A DNA stretch of 10,688 bases from positions 1 through 10,688 of the forward strand of contig NZ_JBLKSS010000038.1 in assembly GCF_047607725.1 (NCBI RefSeq), read 5' to 3'. Of this stretch, positions 1 to 7,173 are shown piece by piece. The position numbers and the translations under genes were made by a program. The first letter of the stretch is position 1. The number at the start of each line of letters is the position of its first letter. Origin of the DNA: JBLKSS01 sp047607725. Its GTDB lineage: Bacteria; Pseudomonadota; Gammaproteobacteria; Enterobacterales; Enterobacteriaceae. Under the pieces are notes generated by a model. The model searched no databases, was not told the DNA's origin, and was given only the letters and a program-made list of their open reading frames with translations.

Positions 1-13
1 AAATTTCTTGTAT

Positions 14-200
14 GTCATTAAGTATTGAAACTCTTTTAAACACGGTTTTAAGGCCGTTACGTTAAGTATCAAATGTTTTGCCTATAGGCTCTATTTTGTT
101 CTTTTTTTGTTCATCGGTATCAAATACATAAATCATCCCTAATCCTAAGAAATCCCACGAATTCCCGTCAGATCCCGCCAATTCCCGTAAGTATCAAATA
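14..200. repeat. AT-rich region with 10-bp-period array and TAAGTATCAAAT repeats
   Basis: No gene is seen here and the base composition is much more AT-rich than the rest of the window. Two repeat classes are visible. From about 140 to 189 there are five consecutive 10-base units (TAATCCTAAG, AAATCCCACG, AATTCCCGTC, AGATCCCGCC, AATTCCCGTA), best conserved as AATTCCCG. Around them lie four copies of a motif like TAAGTATCAAAT: 18-30 (diverged), 62-74, 114-126 and 187-200. Helically phased short repeats at the edge of a truncated gene resemble integrase arm-type sites of an attachment region, or iterons. That reading is inference; no integrase, replication gene or tRNA is in the window. Confidence 0.5.
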
Positions 201-212
201 AATTACTTCTCT

Positions 213-978
213 ATACGGCCGAAAAAGGATCTGAGCGGCGCCGATATGTGGGGCGCGACGATGTTCGATCAACTTGTTTGCCGGGTGATGTTCCATAAGC
301 TGCGTTATGAGGGGATTTTTACCCCGCCATCCGAGCAGGGGACGCTGGTTTTCCCGGGGAATCTCGGCATGTTTGAGTGGGGTGGCGGTGGATCCGAATC
401 ACCAGGTCATGATCGCCAATCCCATGGCGCTGCCTTTCGTGTCGCGCTTGATACCCCGCAGCGCCAGCAATCCGATTCAGCCGGAAAAAGGCAAAAGCAG
501 CAGCTCCGGTTCCGAGGCGGGTTTGCAACCCCAGTACGGGGTCCCCTATGGCGTGACGTTAGAAGCCTTTTTATCGCCCTTTGGTTTACCCTGCAAGCAG
601 CCCGCCTGGGGCTATATCGCCAGTGTGGACCTGAAGACCCATACTATCGCCTGGAAGCACCGTATCGGCACGGTACGCGACAGTTCTCCGCTGCTGCTGC
701 CCTTTAAAATGGGGATGCCGATGCTGGGCGGACCGATCGCCACCGCCGGTAACCTGTTGTTTATCACCGCAACGGCCGACAATTACATCCGCGCGTTTGA
801 TGTCACCAGCGGTAAACCGCTGTGGCAAGACAGTTTGCCGGCCGGCGGCCAGTCCACGCCAATGACCTATGAGGTCAACGGTAAGCAATATGTCGTCACC
901 GCCGCGGGGGGACACGATTCGTTCGGCACCAAGCTGGGGGACTATATCATCGCCTACGCGCTGCCGGATGAGAAATAA
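213..978 (+). pseudogene. gcd: Quinoprotein (PQQ) glucose dehydrogenase, C-terminal remnant, frameshifted
   Basis: The family enzyme is an inner-membrane quinoprotein that oxidises glucose to gluconolactone in the periplasm and passes electrons to ubiquinone. Only about 250 of roughly 796 residues remain. Homology starts near 213 (RPKKDLSGADMWGAT) and ends in the typical GTKLGDYIIAYALPDEK, so the membrane domain and the catalytic Asp (Asp466 in E. coli) are gone. The reading frame breaks at about 381: the first frame reads GNLGMFEWG, the next frame resumes as VAVDPNHQVMIANPM. Compared with the E. coli protein as remembered, two Gly codons are reduced to one base, consistent with a 5-base deletion. 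Later blocks (QPQYGVPYGVTL, SPFGLPCKQPAWGYI, LPAGGQSTPMTYEVNGKQYV) are well conserved, so decay looks recent. The stop is followed by a terminator. It is non-functional with high confidence. Confidence 0.9.
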
Positions 979-1006
979 TCACCTGCGTAAGCCAGTGAAA
1001 ACACCG

Positions 1007-1034
1007 GGGCCGATAGCGATATCGGCCCTTTTTT
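1007..1034 (+). terminator. Rho-independent terminator after gcd
   Basis: A perfect 9-bp stem (GGGCCGATA at 1007-1015 with TATCGGCCC at 1020-1028) encloses a GCGA tetraloop and is followed by six T residues (1029-1034). It lies 28 bases after the gcd stop codon in the same direction. It has remained intact although the gene it served is broken. Confidence 0.9.
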
Positions 1035-1588
1035 CATCTGTAAGGGGGCCAAGTCGCCGGTGCGCGGATTGCCCCGTTGCGCCGTGGCGGTGGCTGGCCC
1101 GGCACGCACGTTGCAGGATCTGCGCGCGCAGGCCGGCCACTTCACCCGTCCTGACGCCGATTTTCCGGCCGCGGTGGGAAGCAGGTTGCAAAAAACGCTT
1201 ACGCCGCATGAGACGCGGCCCGCCCTCGTCCTACGCGCATCCCCCCGTGGATTATAGTTAATGGTATCAGCGGGTGGACCGGCGTGCGATGCCGAACGGA
1301 CGGCGACGGACGGCGGATCACCTTATGTCGCGCGATACCGCGCAAAAAGCGCAAGGATACCCTGGCGCCTGGAGCCGTTGGGCCTACCCCCCGCGCCGCG
1401 CGGCCTGCCCGGTGCGGTACAGGCAATTGATCGTGGTGGTGTGCGAGTGTATGCTCAGGGCAATTTTTTTACCGTAACTCTTTTGGCTTGCCTCAAAGAT
1501 GAAGGTGGCTCCGTTTAGGCGCGCAACGTATTCCGATCGCGACGTTAGCCTGGCGAGCCCCGTTCATCCCATGGCGAAAAGGACATGT
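1035..1588. other. Intergenic region without a recognisable gene, upstream of manC
   Basis: About 550 bases between the gcd terminator and manC. Short open frames exist on both strands but none resembles a protein I know, and the high GC content makes such frames expected by chance. The stretch may contain a fully decayed gene. A possible promoter for manC lies near its right end (separate entry). I could not find a clear JUMPstart/ops element of the kind that often precedes O-antigen operons. Confidence 0.5.
1427..1455 (+). promoter_or_regulatory. Possible sigma-70 promoter upstream of manC
   Basis: TTGATC at 1427-1432 and TATGCT at 1450-1455 are separated by 17 bases and match four of six consensus positions each. 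Transcription would start near 1462, about 127 bases before the manC start chosen here. The spacing is ideal but the hexamers are only fair, so this is a suggestion. Confidence 0.3.
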
Positions 1589-3004
1589 ATGTTACTTCCC
1601 GTAATTATGGCCGGTGGAACCGGCAGCCGTCTGTGGCCGATGTCACGCGAGCTTTATCCCAAGCAGTTTCTCACCCTGCACGGCGATCATTCCATGCTGC
1701 AGGAAACGGTGCTGCGCCTGGAAGGGCTTAATACCCATCAGCCGCTGGTGATTTGTAATGAGGAACACCGTTTTTTGGTGGCGGAACAGCTGCGGCAAAT
1801 CGACAAGCTGTCGCAAAATATCATCTTGGAACCGGTGGGGCGCAATACCGCCCCGGCCATCGCATTGGCCGCCTTGAGCACCATCGTGGACGGCGATGAT
1901 CCGCTGCTATTGGTGCTGGCGGCCGACCACGTTATTGAAGATGAGAAGGCGTTTCATCACGCTATCCAGCAGGCGCTCCCTTACGCCCGCAACGGCAATC
2001 TGGTGACGTTCGGTATCGTGCCCAGCGTGCCGGAGACAGGATACGGTTATATTCAGCGTGGTGAGGCACAGAATGATGCGGCGGTTTTCCAGGTGCATCG
2101 GTTTGTGGAAAAACCGGATCGGGCGACCGCGGAACGTTATATCGCCAGCGGCGAATATTACTGGAATAGCGGCATGTTCCTGTTTCGCGCTAAAAAATAC
2201 CTTAGCGAGCTCGGTAAATTCCGCCCGGATATTCTCTCTGCCTGTGAAAAAGCCATCGAATCGCCGCAGGCGGACAGTAATCAGGAGTTCATTCGCGTCG
2301 ACAAAGACGAATTTATCACCTGTCCCGATGACTCGGTGGATTATGCGGTGATGGAAAAAACCGCCGACGCCATGGTGGTACCGCTGGATGCCGGTTGGAG
2401 CGATGTGGGATCCTGGTCGGCGTTGTGGGAAGTCAATCAAAAGGACGACAGGCAAAATGCCCTTACCGGCGATGTTTTCCTGCACAATACCGCCAACTGC
2501 TATATCAATACCGATGAGAAAATGGTGGCGGCCATCGGCGTGAACAACTTGGTGATTGTGAACACCAAGGATGCGGTGCTGGTCGTCGATAAGGATAAGG
2601 TGCAAGACGTCAAGAAAGTGGTGGAATATCTGAAAACCCACGCCCGCAGCGAATATCGCCGTCATCGGGAGTCCTATCGCCCCTGGGGGCGCAATGACAC
2701 CGTGGTCAATGAAGCGCGCTACAACGTCAATCACATTACCGTCAAACCGGGCGGGATGTTTTCGCTGCAGATGCATCATCACCGCACCGAGCACTGGGTG
2801 GTGCTATCCGGCACGGCGCGGGTGACGGTGGAGGACAAGTCTTATTTGCTGACCGAGAACCAGTCCACCTTTATTCCCGTCGGGTCGGTACACAGTTTGG
2901 AAAACCCGGGGAAAATTCCTCTGGAACTCCTCGAGATCCAATCCTGTTCTTATCTCGGTGAAGACGATATCATCCGTCTGCGCGATCCCTACGGCCGCTG
3001 CTGA
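1589..3004 (+). CDS. manC: Mannose-1-phosphate guanylyltransferase / mannose-6-phosphate isomerase domain protein
   Basis: ManC makes GDP-mannose from mannose-1-phosphate and GTP in the cytoplasm. From the start at 1589 it is 471 residues, close to E. coli ManC/CpsB (478). Residues 1-345 are the nucleotidyltransferase, with the signature GGTGSRLWP (9-17), the PKQF lysine motif (24-27), FVEKP (172-176) and YYWNSGMFLF (190-199). Residues 365-465 form the cupin-type isomerase domain with QMHHHRTEHW (394-403), the type II phosphomannose isomerase motif. Whether that domain is active is uncertain, because E. coli ManC relies on ManA. The start at 1589 is chosen because AAAAGGA lies five bases upstream and the protein then begins MLLPVIMAGG; in-frame starts at 1571 and 1499 would add a tail not expected for the family. 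No damage is seen. It is the first gene of the polysaccharide module. Confidence 0.93.
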   Translation: MLLPVIMAGGTGSRLWPMSRELYPKQFLTLHGDHSMLQETVLRLEGLNTHQPLVICNEEHRFLVAEQLRQIDKLSQNIILEPVGRNTAPAIALAALSTIVDGDDPLLLVLAADHVIEDEKAFHHAIQQALPYARNGNLVTFGIVPSVPETGYGYIQRGEAQNDAAVFQVHRFVEKPDRATAERYIASGEYYWNSGMFLFRAKKYLSELGKFRPDILSACEKAIESPQADSNQEFIRVDKDEFITCPDDSVDYAVMEKTADAMVVPLDAGWSDVGSWSALWEVNQKDDRQNALTGDVFLHNTANCYINTDEKMVAAIGVNNLVIVNTKDAVLVVDKDKVQDVKKVVEYLKTHARSEYRRHRESYRPWGRNDTVVNEARYNVNHITVKPGGMFSLQMHHHRTEHWVVLSGTARVTVEDKSYLLTENQSTFIPVGSVHSLENPGKIPLELLEIQSCSYLGEDDIIRLRDPYGRC

Positions 3005-3375
3005 TTGCAGGCGCCGCGGCGCCGACGGCGGATTTCAGGATTAATCTGCTGTCTGGCCGGGGCGCCCTGTTTTACCCTCGCGCCTGCGGAGCCACGGTGT
3101 CGATTGCGATGAAATGCCATGATGAAAGAAATGCCATCTTTCCTTCCTGCGTGCTTATGGGAATATCTCGCCGTTCATGCCCGCGTCTTTGGGCCCTCCC
3201 GGGCGATTTCGCGCGCGGGCGGCAGGGGGGCGACACGGTGAGGGCAGGGACGAGAAACGAACGGCGATAAAGGCGCCGTCCGGTGGGCAGCAAGAAATCC
3301 CATCTGGTGACGCTATCGCGGTAGATGATAGAATTGATTTAACGGTACTGCTGTCGAAAACATTTTGAGGGAAAC
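3005..3375. other. Long gap between manC and manB with no recognisable gene
   Basis: This 371-base gap contrasts with the one-base overlaps between the following three genes. Immediately after the manC stop is a perfect 14-base palindrome, GGCGCCGCGGCGCC (3010-3023), with no T-tract, so it is not a typical terminator. A 10-base direct repeat, GAAATGCCAT, occurs at 3111-3120 and 3128-3137. Small open frames on both strands do not resemble any protein I know. A promoter-like extended -10 lies at its right end. Confidence 0.5.
3326..3334 (+). promoter_or_regulatory. Possible extended -10 promoter element for manB
   Basis: TGATAGAAT (3326-3334) contains TAGAAT, five of six matches to the -10 consensus, preceded by the TGn extension. 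The region 17 bases upstream (GGTGAC) is a poor -35. Transcription would begin near 3341, about 35 bases before manB. If real, it would let manB-wzm-wzt be expressed independently of manC. Confidence 0.3.
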
Positions 3376-4752
3376 ATGGCTGTTCTATCCTGCTTTAAGG
3401 CCTATGACATTCGGGGAAGATTGGGCGCAGAGCTCAACGAGGATATTGCTTATCGCATCGGCCGCGCCTACGGTGAGCTGCTCAAGCCGCGCAGTATGGT
3501 TATCGGTGGTGATGTGCGTTTAACCAGCGAGGGTCTAAAACAGGCCCTGGCGCGCGGATTGAACGATGCCGGCGCTGACGTCCTGGATATCGGCATGAGC
3601 GGCACGGAAGAGATTTATTTCGCCACCTCCCATCTGGGGGTGGGCGGCGGGATCGAGGTGACGGCCAGCCATAATCCGATGGACTATAACGGCATGAAGC
3701 TGGTGCGCGAGCAGTCCCGTCCCATCAGCGGCGATACCGGCCTGCGCGATATCCAGCGTCTGGCCGAGGAGAACGCGTTCGGGCCGGTGGCGCAAGCGCG
3801 CGGCAGCCTGCGCCGCGTCGATGTGCTGTCGGCCTACGTCGATCACCTGTTGGGGTTTATTGACCTCGCCCGGTTTCGTCGCCCCATGACGCTGGTCATC
3901 AACTCGGGCAATGGCGCCGCGGGGCATGTGGTGGACGCGCTTGAGGCGCGGTTCCAGGCAGCGGGCGCGCCGGTGTCCTTTGTTAAAGTGCATCACCAGC
4001 CGGACGGTCATTTTCCCAACGGTATTCCCAATCCGCTGCTGCCTGAATGCCGCCAGGATACCACCGACGCCGTGAACGCCGCCGGCGCCGATATGGGCAT
4101 CGCTTTCGATGGCGATTTCGACCGCTGCTTTTTATTCGATGAGCAGGGGGGGTTTGTTGAAGGCTATTACATCGTCGGTCTGCTGGCGGAAGCCTTTTTA
4201 CAAAAGCATCCCGAAAGCAAAATCATTCACGATCCCCGCCTGACCTGGAACACCCAGGATATCGTTACCCGCGCCGGCGGTACGCCGGTGATGTCGAAAA
4301 CCGGCCATGCGTTTATTAAGGAACGCATGCGCGCGGAGAATGCGATTTACGGCGGTGAAATGAGCGCCCACCACTATTTCCGCGATTTCTTCTATTGCGA
4401 CAGCGGGATGATCCCGTGGCTGCTGGTGGCGGAGCTGATGGCTGTGCGGGGGCAATCCCTGAGCCAACTGGTGGGTGAGCGTATGCGCGCTTATCCGGCT
4501 TCGGGTGAAATCAATCGCCAGTTGGTCGATGCGCCGGCGGCGATTGCCGCGGTGCTGGATCATTACCGTGATGCGGCGCTGGCAATCGATCGCACCGATG
4601 GCATCAGCGTGGTGTTCGCCGACTGGCGTTTTAATCTGCGCAGTTCCAATACCGAACCGGTGGTACGGCTGAACGTCGAGTCGCGGGGCGACACTGCCCT
4701 GATGAAGGATAAAACCCGGGAAATTTTTGCCATATTGACTGGAACGCACTGA
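3376..4752 (+). CDS. manB: Phosphomannomutase
   Basis: The enzyme interconverts mannose-6-phosphate and mannose-1-phosphate in the cytoplasm, supplying ManC. At 458 residues it matches the length of E. coli CpsG/ManB (456), with similarity throughout. The alpha-D-phosphohexomutase motifs are all present: the phosphoserine loop TASHNP (96-101, Ser98), the metal-binding loop DGDFDR (245-250), the sugar-binding loop GEMSAHHYFRD (327-337) and the phosphate-binding loop RSSNTEP (422-428). A Shine-Dalgarno sequence GAGGG ends four bases before the ATG. The stop overlaps the wzm start as TGATG, which suggests translational coupling. I see no disabling change. Role in polymannose O-antigen supply is inferred from the neighbours; the gene could equally serve other mannose- or fucose-containing glycans. 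Confidence 0.95.
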   Translation: MAVLSCFKAYDIRGRLGAELNEDIAYRIGRAYGELLKPRSMVIGGDVRLTSEGLKQALARGLNDAGADVLDIGMSGTEEIYFATSHLGVGGGIEVTASHNPMDYNGMKLVREQSRPISGDTGLRDIQRLAEENAFGPVAQARGSLRRVDVLSAYVDHLLGFIDLARFRRPMTLVINSGNGAAGHVVDALEARFQAAGAPVSFVKVHHQPDGHFPNGIPNPLLPECRQDTTDAVNAAGADMGIAFDGDFDRCFLFDEQGGFVEGYYIVGLLAEAFLQKHPESKIIHDPRLTWNTQDIVTRAGGTPVMSKTGHAFIKERMRAENAIYGGEMSAHHYFRDFFYCDSGMIPWLLVAELMAVRGQSLSQLVGERMRAYPASGEINRQLVDAPAAIAAVLDHYRDAALAIDRTDGISVVFADWRFNLRSSNTEPVVRLNVESRGDTALMKDKTREIFAILTGTH

Positions 4753-5549
4753 TGCTCAATGCCCTATTCGGTAGCATTTCCCGCTACCGCGGCTTTATTA
4801 TTGATAGTATCCGCCGGAATTTTCAGTCCCGCTATCAAAGCAGCTTTCTCGGTGCGCTATGGCTAATTTTGCAGCCGGTGGCCATGATCTCGGTTTATAC
4901 GCTGGTTTTTTCTTCACTGATGCGCGCGCGTATGCCCTATATGAACACCCCCTTCGCCTACAGTATTTACCTGTGCTCGGGCGTGCTGACCTGGGGATTG
5001 TTTACCGAGACGTTAAACGGCTTGGTGAATGTGTTTCTCAACAATGCCAACATCCTCAAGAAACTTAATTTTCCTCGTATTTGCCTGCCGATCATCGTGT
5101 CGGTATCGTCATTAATCAATTTTTTGATTATCTTTGCCCTTTTCGTGCTGTTTATGGTTGTTTCCGGCACGTTTCCCGGCTGGATCTTCTTTGCCATTAT
5201 CCCCGTGCTGTTGGTGCAGATGATTTTCACCGTTGGTCTGGGAATTATATTAGGAGTGATGAATGTGTTTGTGCGCGATGTGGGGCAGTTTGTCGCCATT
5301 TTGCTGCAGTTCTGGTTTTGGTTTACGCCCATCGTTTACGCTGCGCGTACGCTTCCCGAATGGGCCCGCGCCGCGATGCGCTTTAATCCTATGGCAACCC
5401 TGGTGGAGTCATATCAAAATGTCTTGCTCTATCATCATATGCCTAACTGGCTGGCGCTGGTGCCGGTTACGGCTGTCGCCCTGGTGCTGTTTGCCATCGG
5501 CTGGCGGATGTTTCAGCGACACGCGGCCGATATTGTGGATGAGATTTAA
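4752..5549 (+). CDS. wzm: O-antigen ABC transporter permease Wzm
   Basis: Wzm is the membrane half of the ABC exporter that moves undecaprenyl-diphosphate-linked O-polysaccharide from the cytoplasmic to the periplasmic face. The 265-residue protein is of the usual length and fits the ABC-2 permease family: an amphipathic N-terminal part with RRNFQSRYQSSFLGALW (21-37), then about six hydrophobic segments near 33-55, 67-88, 110-137, 143-170, 177-197 and 232-252, and the late motif NVFVRDVGQ (171-179). Start and stop each overlap the neighbouring gene by one base (TGATG with manB, TAATG with wzt), as expected for a coupled permease-ATPase pair. Best match from memory is the Wzm of polymannose O8/O9a systems. 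No lesion is visible. Confidence 0.92.
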   Translation: MLNALFGSISRYRGFIIDSIRRNFQSRYQSSFLGALWLILQPVAMISVYTLVFSSLMRARMPYMNTPFAYSIYLCSGVLTWGLFTETLNGLVNVFLNNANILKKLNFPRICLPIIVSVSSLINFLIIFALFVLFMVVSGTFPGWIFFAIIPVLLVQMIFTVGLGIILGVMNVFVRDVGQFVAILLQFWFWFTPIVYAARTLPEWARAAMRFNPMATLVESYQNVLLYHHMPNWLALVPVTAVALVLFAIGWRMFQRHAADIVDEI

Positions 5550-6832
5550 TGACCCGTATTGAAGTCAGTCAGGTCGGCAAGGCCTATAAATACTACGCCT
5601 CAAAATGGCTGCGGTTAGTGGAAAAACTGGGGCCGCTTTCCGTCGAGCGCCATAGCAAAAAATGGGTGCTGAAAGATATCTCGTTTACCATACAGTCCGG
5701 CGAGTCGGTAGGCATCGTCGGCGTTAATGGCGCTGGCAAAAGCACGTTGCTGAAGCTTCTTACCGGCACCACGAAACCTACTACCGGCAAAATTACCCTT
5801 CACGGGCGTGTTGCGGCGCTGCTGGAGCTGGGAATGGGGTTTCATCCCGATTTCTCCGGCCGGCAAAATGTCTATATGTCCGGTTTGATGATGGGCTATA
5901 GCTGCGAAATGATAATGAGCCTGATGGCGGATATCGAGAAATTCGCCGATATCGGCGACTATATCGATCGGCCGGTGCGCATCTACTCTAGCGGTATGCA
6001 GATGCGGCTGGCGTTCGCGGTAGCGATCGCGTCGCGGCCGGACATTCTTATTGTCGATGAGGCCCTGTCGGTTGGGGATTCTCGCTTCCAAGCCAAGTGT
6101 TTTGCGCGTATCGCCGACTTTAAGCAACAAGGCACCACGCTGTTGCTGGTTTCCCATAGCGCCGGCGATATCGTCAAGCACTGCGACCGCGCTATTTTTC
6201 TCAAAAATGGCGCCATCGAGCTTGACGGCACAGCCCGTGATGTGACCAACCGCTATTTGGATGAGCTGTTCGGTAAACAATCCGACGCAGCGGCGGATAC
6301 GGCGCCGGCGGACAGTTCGTTGGGATTGACGTTGACCGACCAAGGCGATCTCTTCGCCAGCCGCCGCGGTTATCGCGCGGAAGAGTATCACTGGGGGCAG
6401 GGCGGCGCGAAAATCATTGATTTCGATATTCAGGCGGGCGGCGAACATTACCCCGCCGCCATTGATAGCAATAGCCAAACGGATTTGCATGTCAAGGTGT
6501 TGTTTGAGCAGGACTTTGACAGCGTGGTGCCGGGTATGCTGATAAAAAGTCTTGAAGGGTTATTCTTATACGGCACGAATTCATTTCTTTGCTCTCAGGG
6601 TCGAGAGTATATTTCGGTGAAAGCAGGGGAAGTCAGAGTCTTTACTTTCAGTTTCCTGATGAATCTCAATCAGGGCGACTATTTACTCTCTTGTGGGATC
6701 TCTGCCGGTAATCCCCTCGGAGAGATTGTGCCATTGGATCGGCGTTATGACGCCATCATGTTGCACGTCAGCCGCAAGGTGGAATTCTGGGGTCTTATCG
6801 ATCTGGCATCGACATTTAAAAGTCATTCATAA
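5549..6832 (+). CDS. wzt: O-antigen ABC transporter ATPase Wzt with C-terminal carbohydrate-binding domain
   Basis: Wzt powers polymer export with Wzm. The 427 residues contain an N-terminal ATPase: Walker A GVNGAGKST (58-66), signature YSSGMQMR (146-153), Walker B ILIVDE (166-171), SVGD D-loop (174-177) and switch histidine H203. A linker rich in Ala and Asp (about 243-258) leads to a second domain at about 260-427. The extended length matches the O8/O9a-type Wzt proteins, whose C-terminal domain recognises the capped non-reducing end of the glycan added by WbdD. The first 110 residues (VGKAYKYYASKWLRLVEK, VAALLELGMGFHPDFSGRQN) closely resemble the O9a protein. The gene is intact, but the WbdD and mannosyltransferase genes expected next are not in the window; an IS-type end begins three bases after the stop. 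The last 350 bases look more AT-rich than the front, as is common for this specificity domain. Confidence 0.93.
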   Translation: MTRIEVSQVGKAYKYYASKWLRLVEKLGPLSVERHSKKWVLKDISFTIQSGESVGIVGVNGAGKSTLLKLLTGTTKPTTGKITLHGRVAALLELGMGFHPDFSGRQNVYMSGLMMGYSCEMIMSLMADIEKFADIGDYIDRPVRIYSSGMQMRLAFAVAIASRPDILIVDEALSVGDSRFQAKCFARIADFKQQGTTLLLVSHSAGDIVKHCDRAIFLKNGAIELDGTARDVTNRYLDELFGKQSDAAADTAPADSSLGLTLTDQGDLFASRRGYRAEEYHWGQGGAKIIDFDIQAGGEHYPAAIDSNSQTDLHVKVLFEQDFDSVVPGMLIKSLEGLFLYGTNSFLCSQGREYISVKAGEVRVFTFSFLMNLNQGDYLLSCGISAGNPLGEIVPLDRRYDAIMLHVSRKVEFWGLIDLASTFKSHS

Positions 6833-6835
6833 AAA

Positions 6836-7173
6836 GTAAGCGCCCCGTGGAGGACGTCTTGAATTATTGGTGGGTTTGTTGTATNGCCAGGTAAGAATAT
6901 GTTCCACTACGATGCCTAGTGAACCCGCATCCTATAAGGGACGGCTGTCAGATCATGGATAATCCGGCGATGATAGTGTCCACTTAAATTTTAATGGACA
7001 CTATCACAAACTTCAGAACCACTAATTTCATATCACTCAAACCAGGATGAAAATAAAAGTTATTAAAATCAATACAATGTGAAAATGCAATGAGCATAAG
7101 CGTGTAACGTAGGTTTACTGTCTCATACAACAAACCCACCAATAATTCAAGACGTCCTCCACGGGGCGCTTAC
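6836..7173. mobile_element. 338-bp IS66-type mini-element with perfect 49-bp terminal inverted repeats
   Basis: The ends 6836-6884 and 7125-7173 are exact reverse complements over 49 bases. Both begin GTAAGCGCCCCGTGG; a terminal GTAAGC is characteristic of IS66-family elements. The 240 bases between carry no transposase, so this is an internally deleted or non-autonomous copy. IS66 elements normally make an 8-bp target duplication, but the flanks here (CATAAAAA on the left, TTGCGCAG on the right) do not match, which argues that the copy was joined by recombination or deletion. The right arm (7034-7173) recurs, inverted, at 10549-10688 with 3 differences in 140 bases. The single ambiguous base of the window, N at 6885, lies exactly at the inner edge of the left repeat. 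Confidence 0.8.
6971..7006. repeat. Hairpin with 12-bp arms in the centre of the mini-element
   Basis: TGATAGTGTCCA (6971-6982) and TGGACACTATCA (6995-7006) are perfect inverted repeats separated by 12 AT-rich bases, and pairing can continue as TTAAA/TTTAA if one C is bulged. It marks the boundary between the left arm (about 135 bases) and the right arm (about 167 bases). It may be a footprint of a second element nested in the IS or the scar of the deletion that removed the transposase genes. No T-tract follows in the wzt direction, so a terminator role is not evident. Confidence 0.6.

Noticed and set aside
14..200. CRISPR array
   Set aside because: Repeat units are only about 10 bases, contiguous or irregularly spaced, and not separated by uniform unique spacers.
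979..1260. Overlapping GC-rich frames after gcd as a possible small gene
   Set aside because: None has a clear ribosome binding site or familiar protein sequence, and overlapping open frames are expected at this GC content.
1449..1480. JUMPstart-like segment (GCTCAGGGCA) before manC
   Set aside because: Only a short piece is similar and the GGCGGTAG ops core is absent.
1907..2794. 295-codon open frame on the minus strand opposite manC
   Set aside because: It lies fully inside manC, has a histidine- and isoleucine-rich composition typical of antisense shadows, and resembles no family I know.
3010..3023. Terminator after manC
   Set aside because: The palindrome is perfect but has no loop and no following T-tract.
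3317..3327. ops-like sequence (GCGGTAG) upstream of manB as an RfaH recruitment site
   Set aside because: Only 7 of 11 consensus positions match, a seven-base match is expected by chance in a window this size, and it overlaps the better extended -10 element.
5615..6490. 291-codon open frame on the minus strand opposite wzt
   Set aside because: It overlaps conserved ATPase motifs on the other strand and looks like a shadow of wzt codon use.
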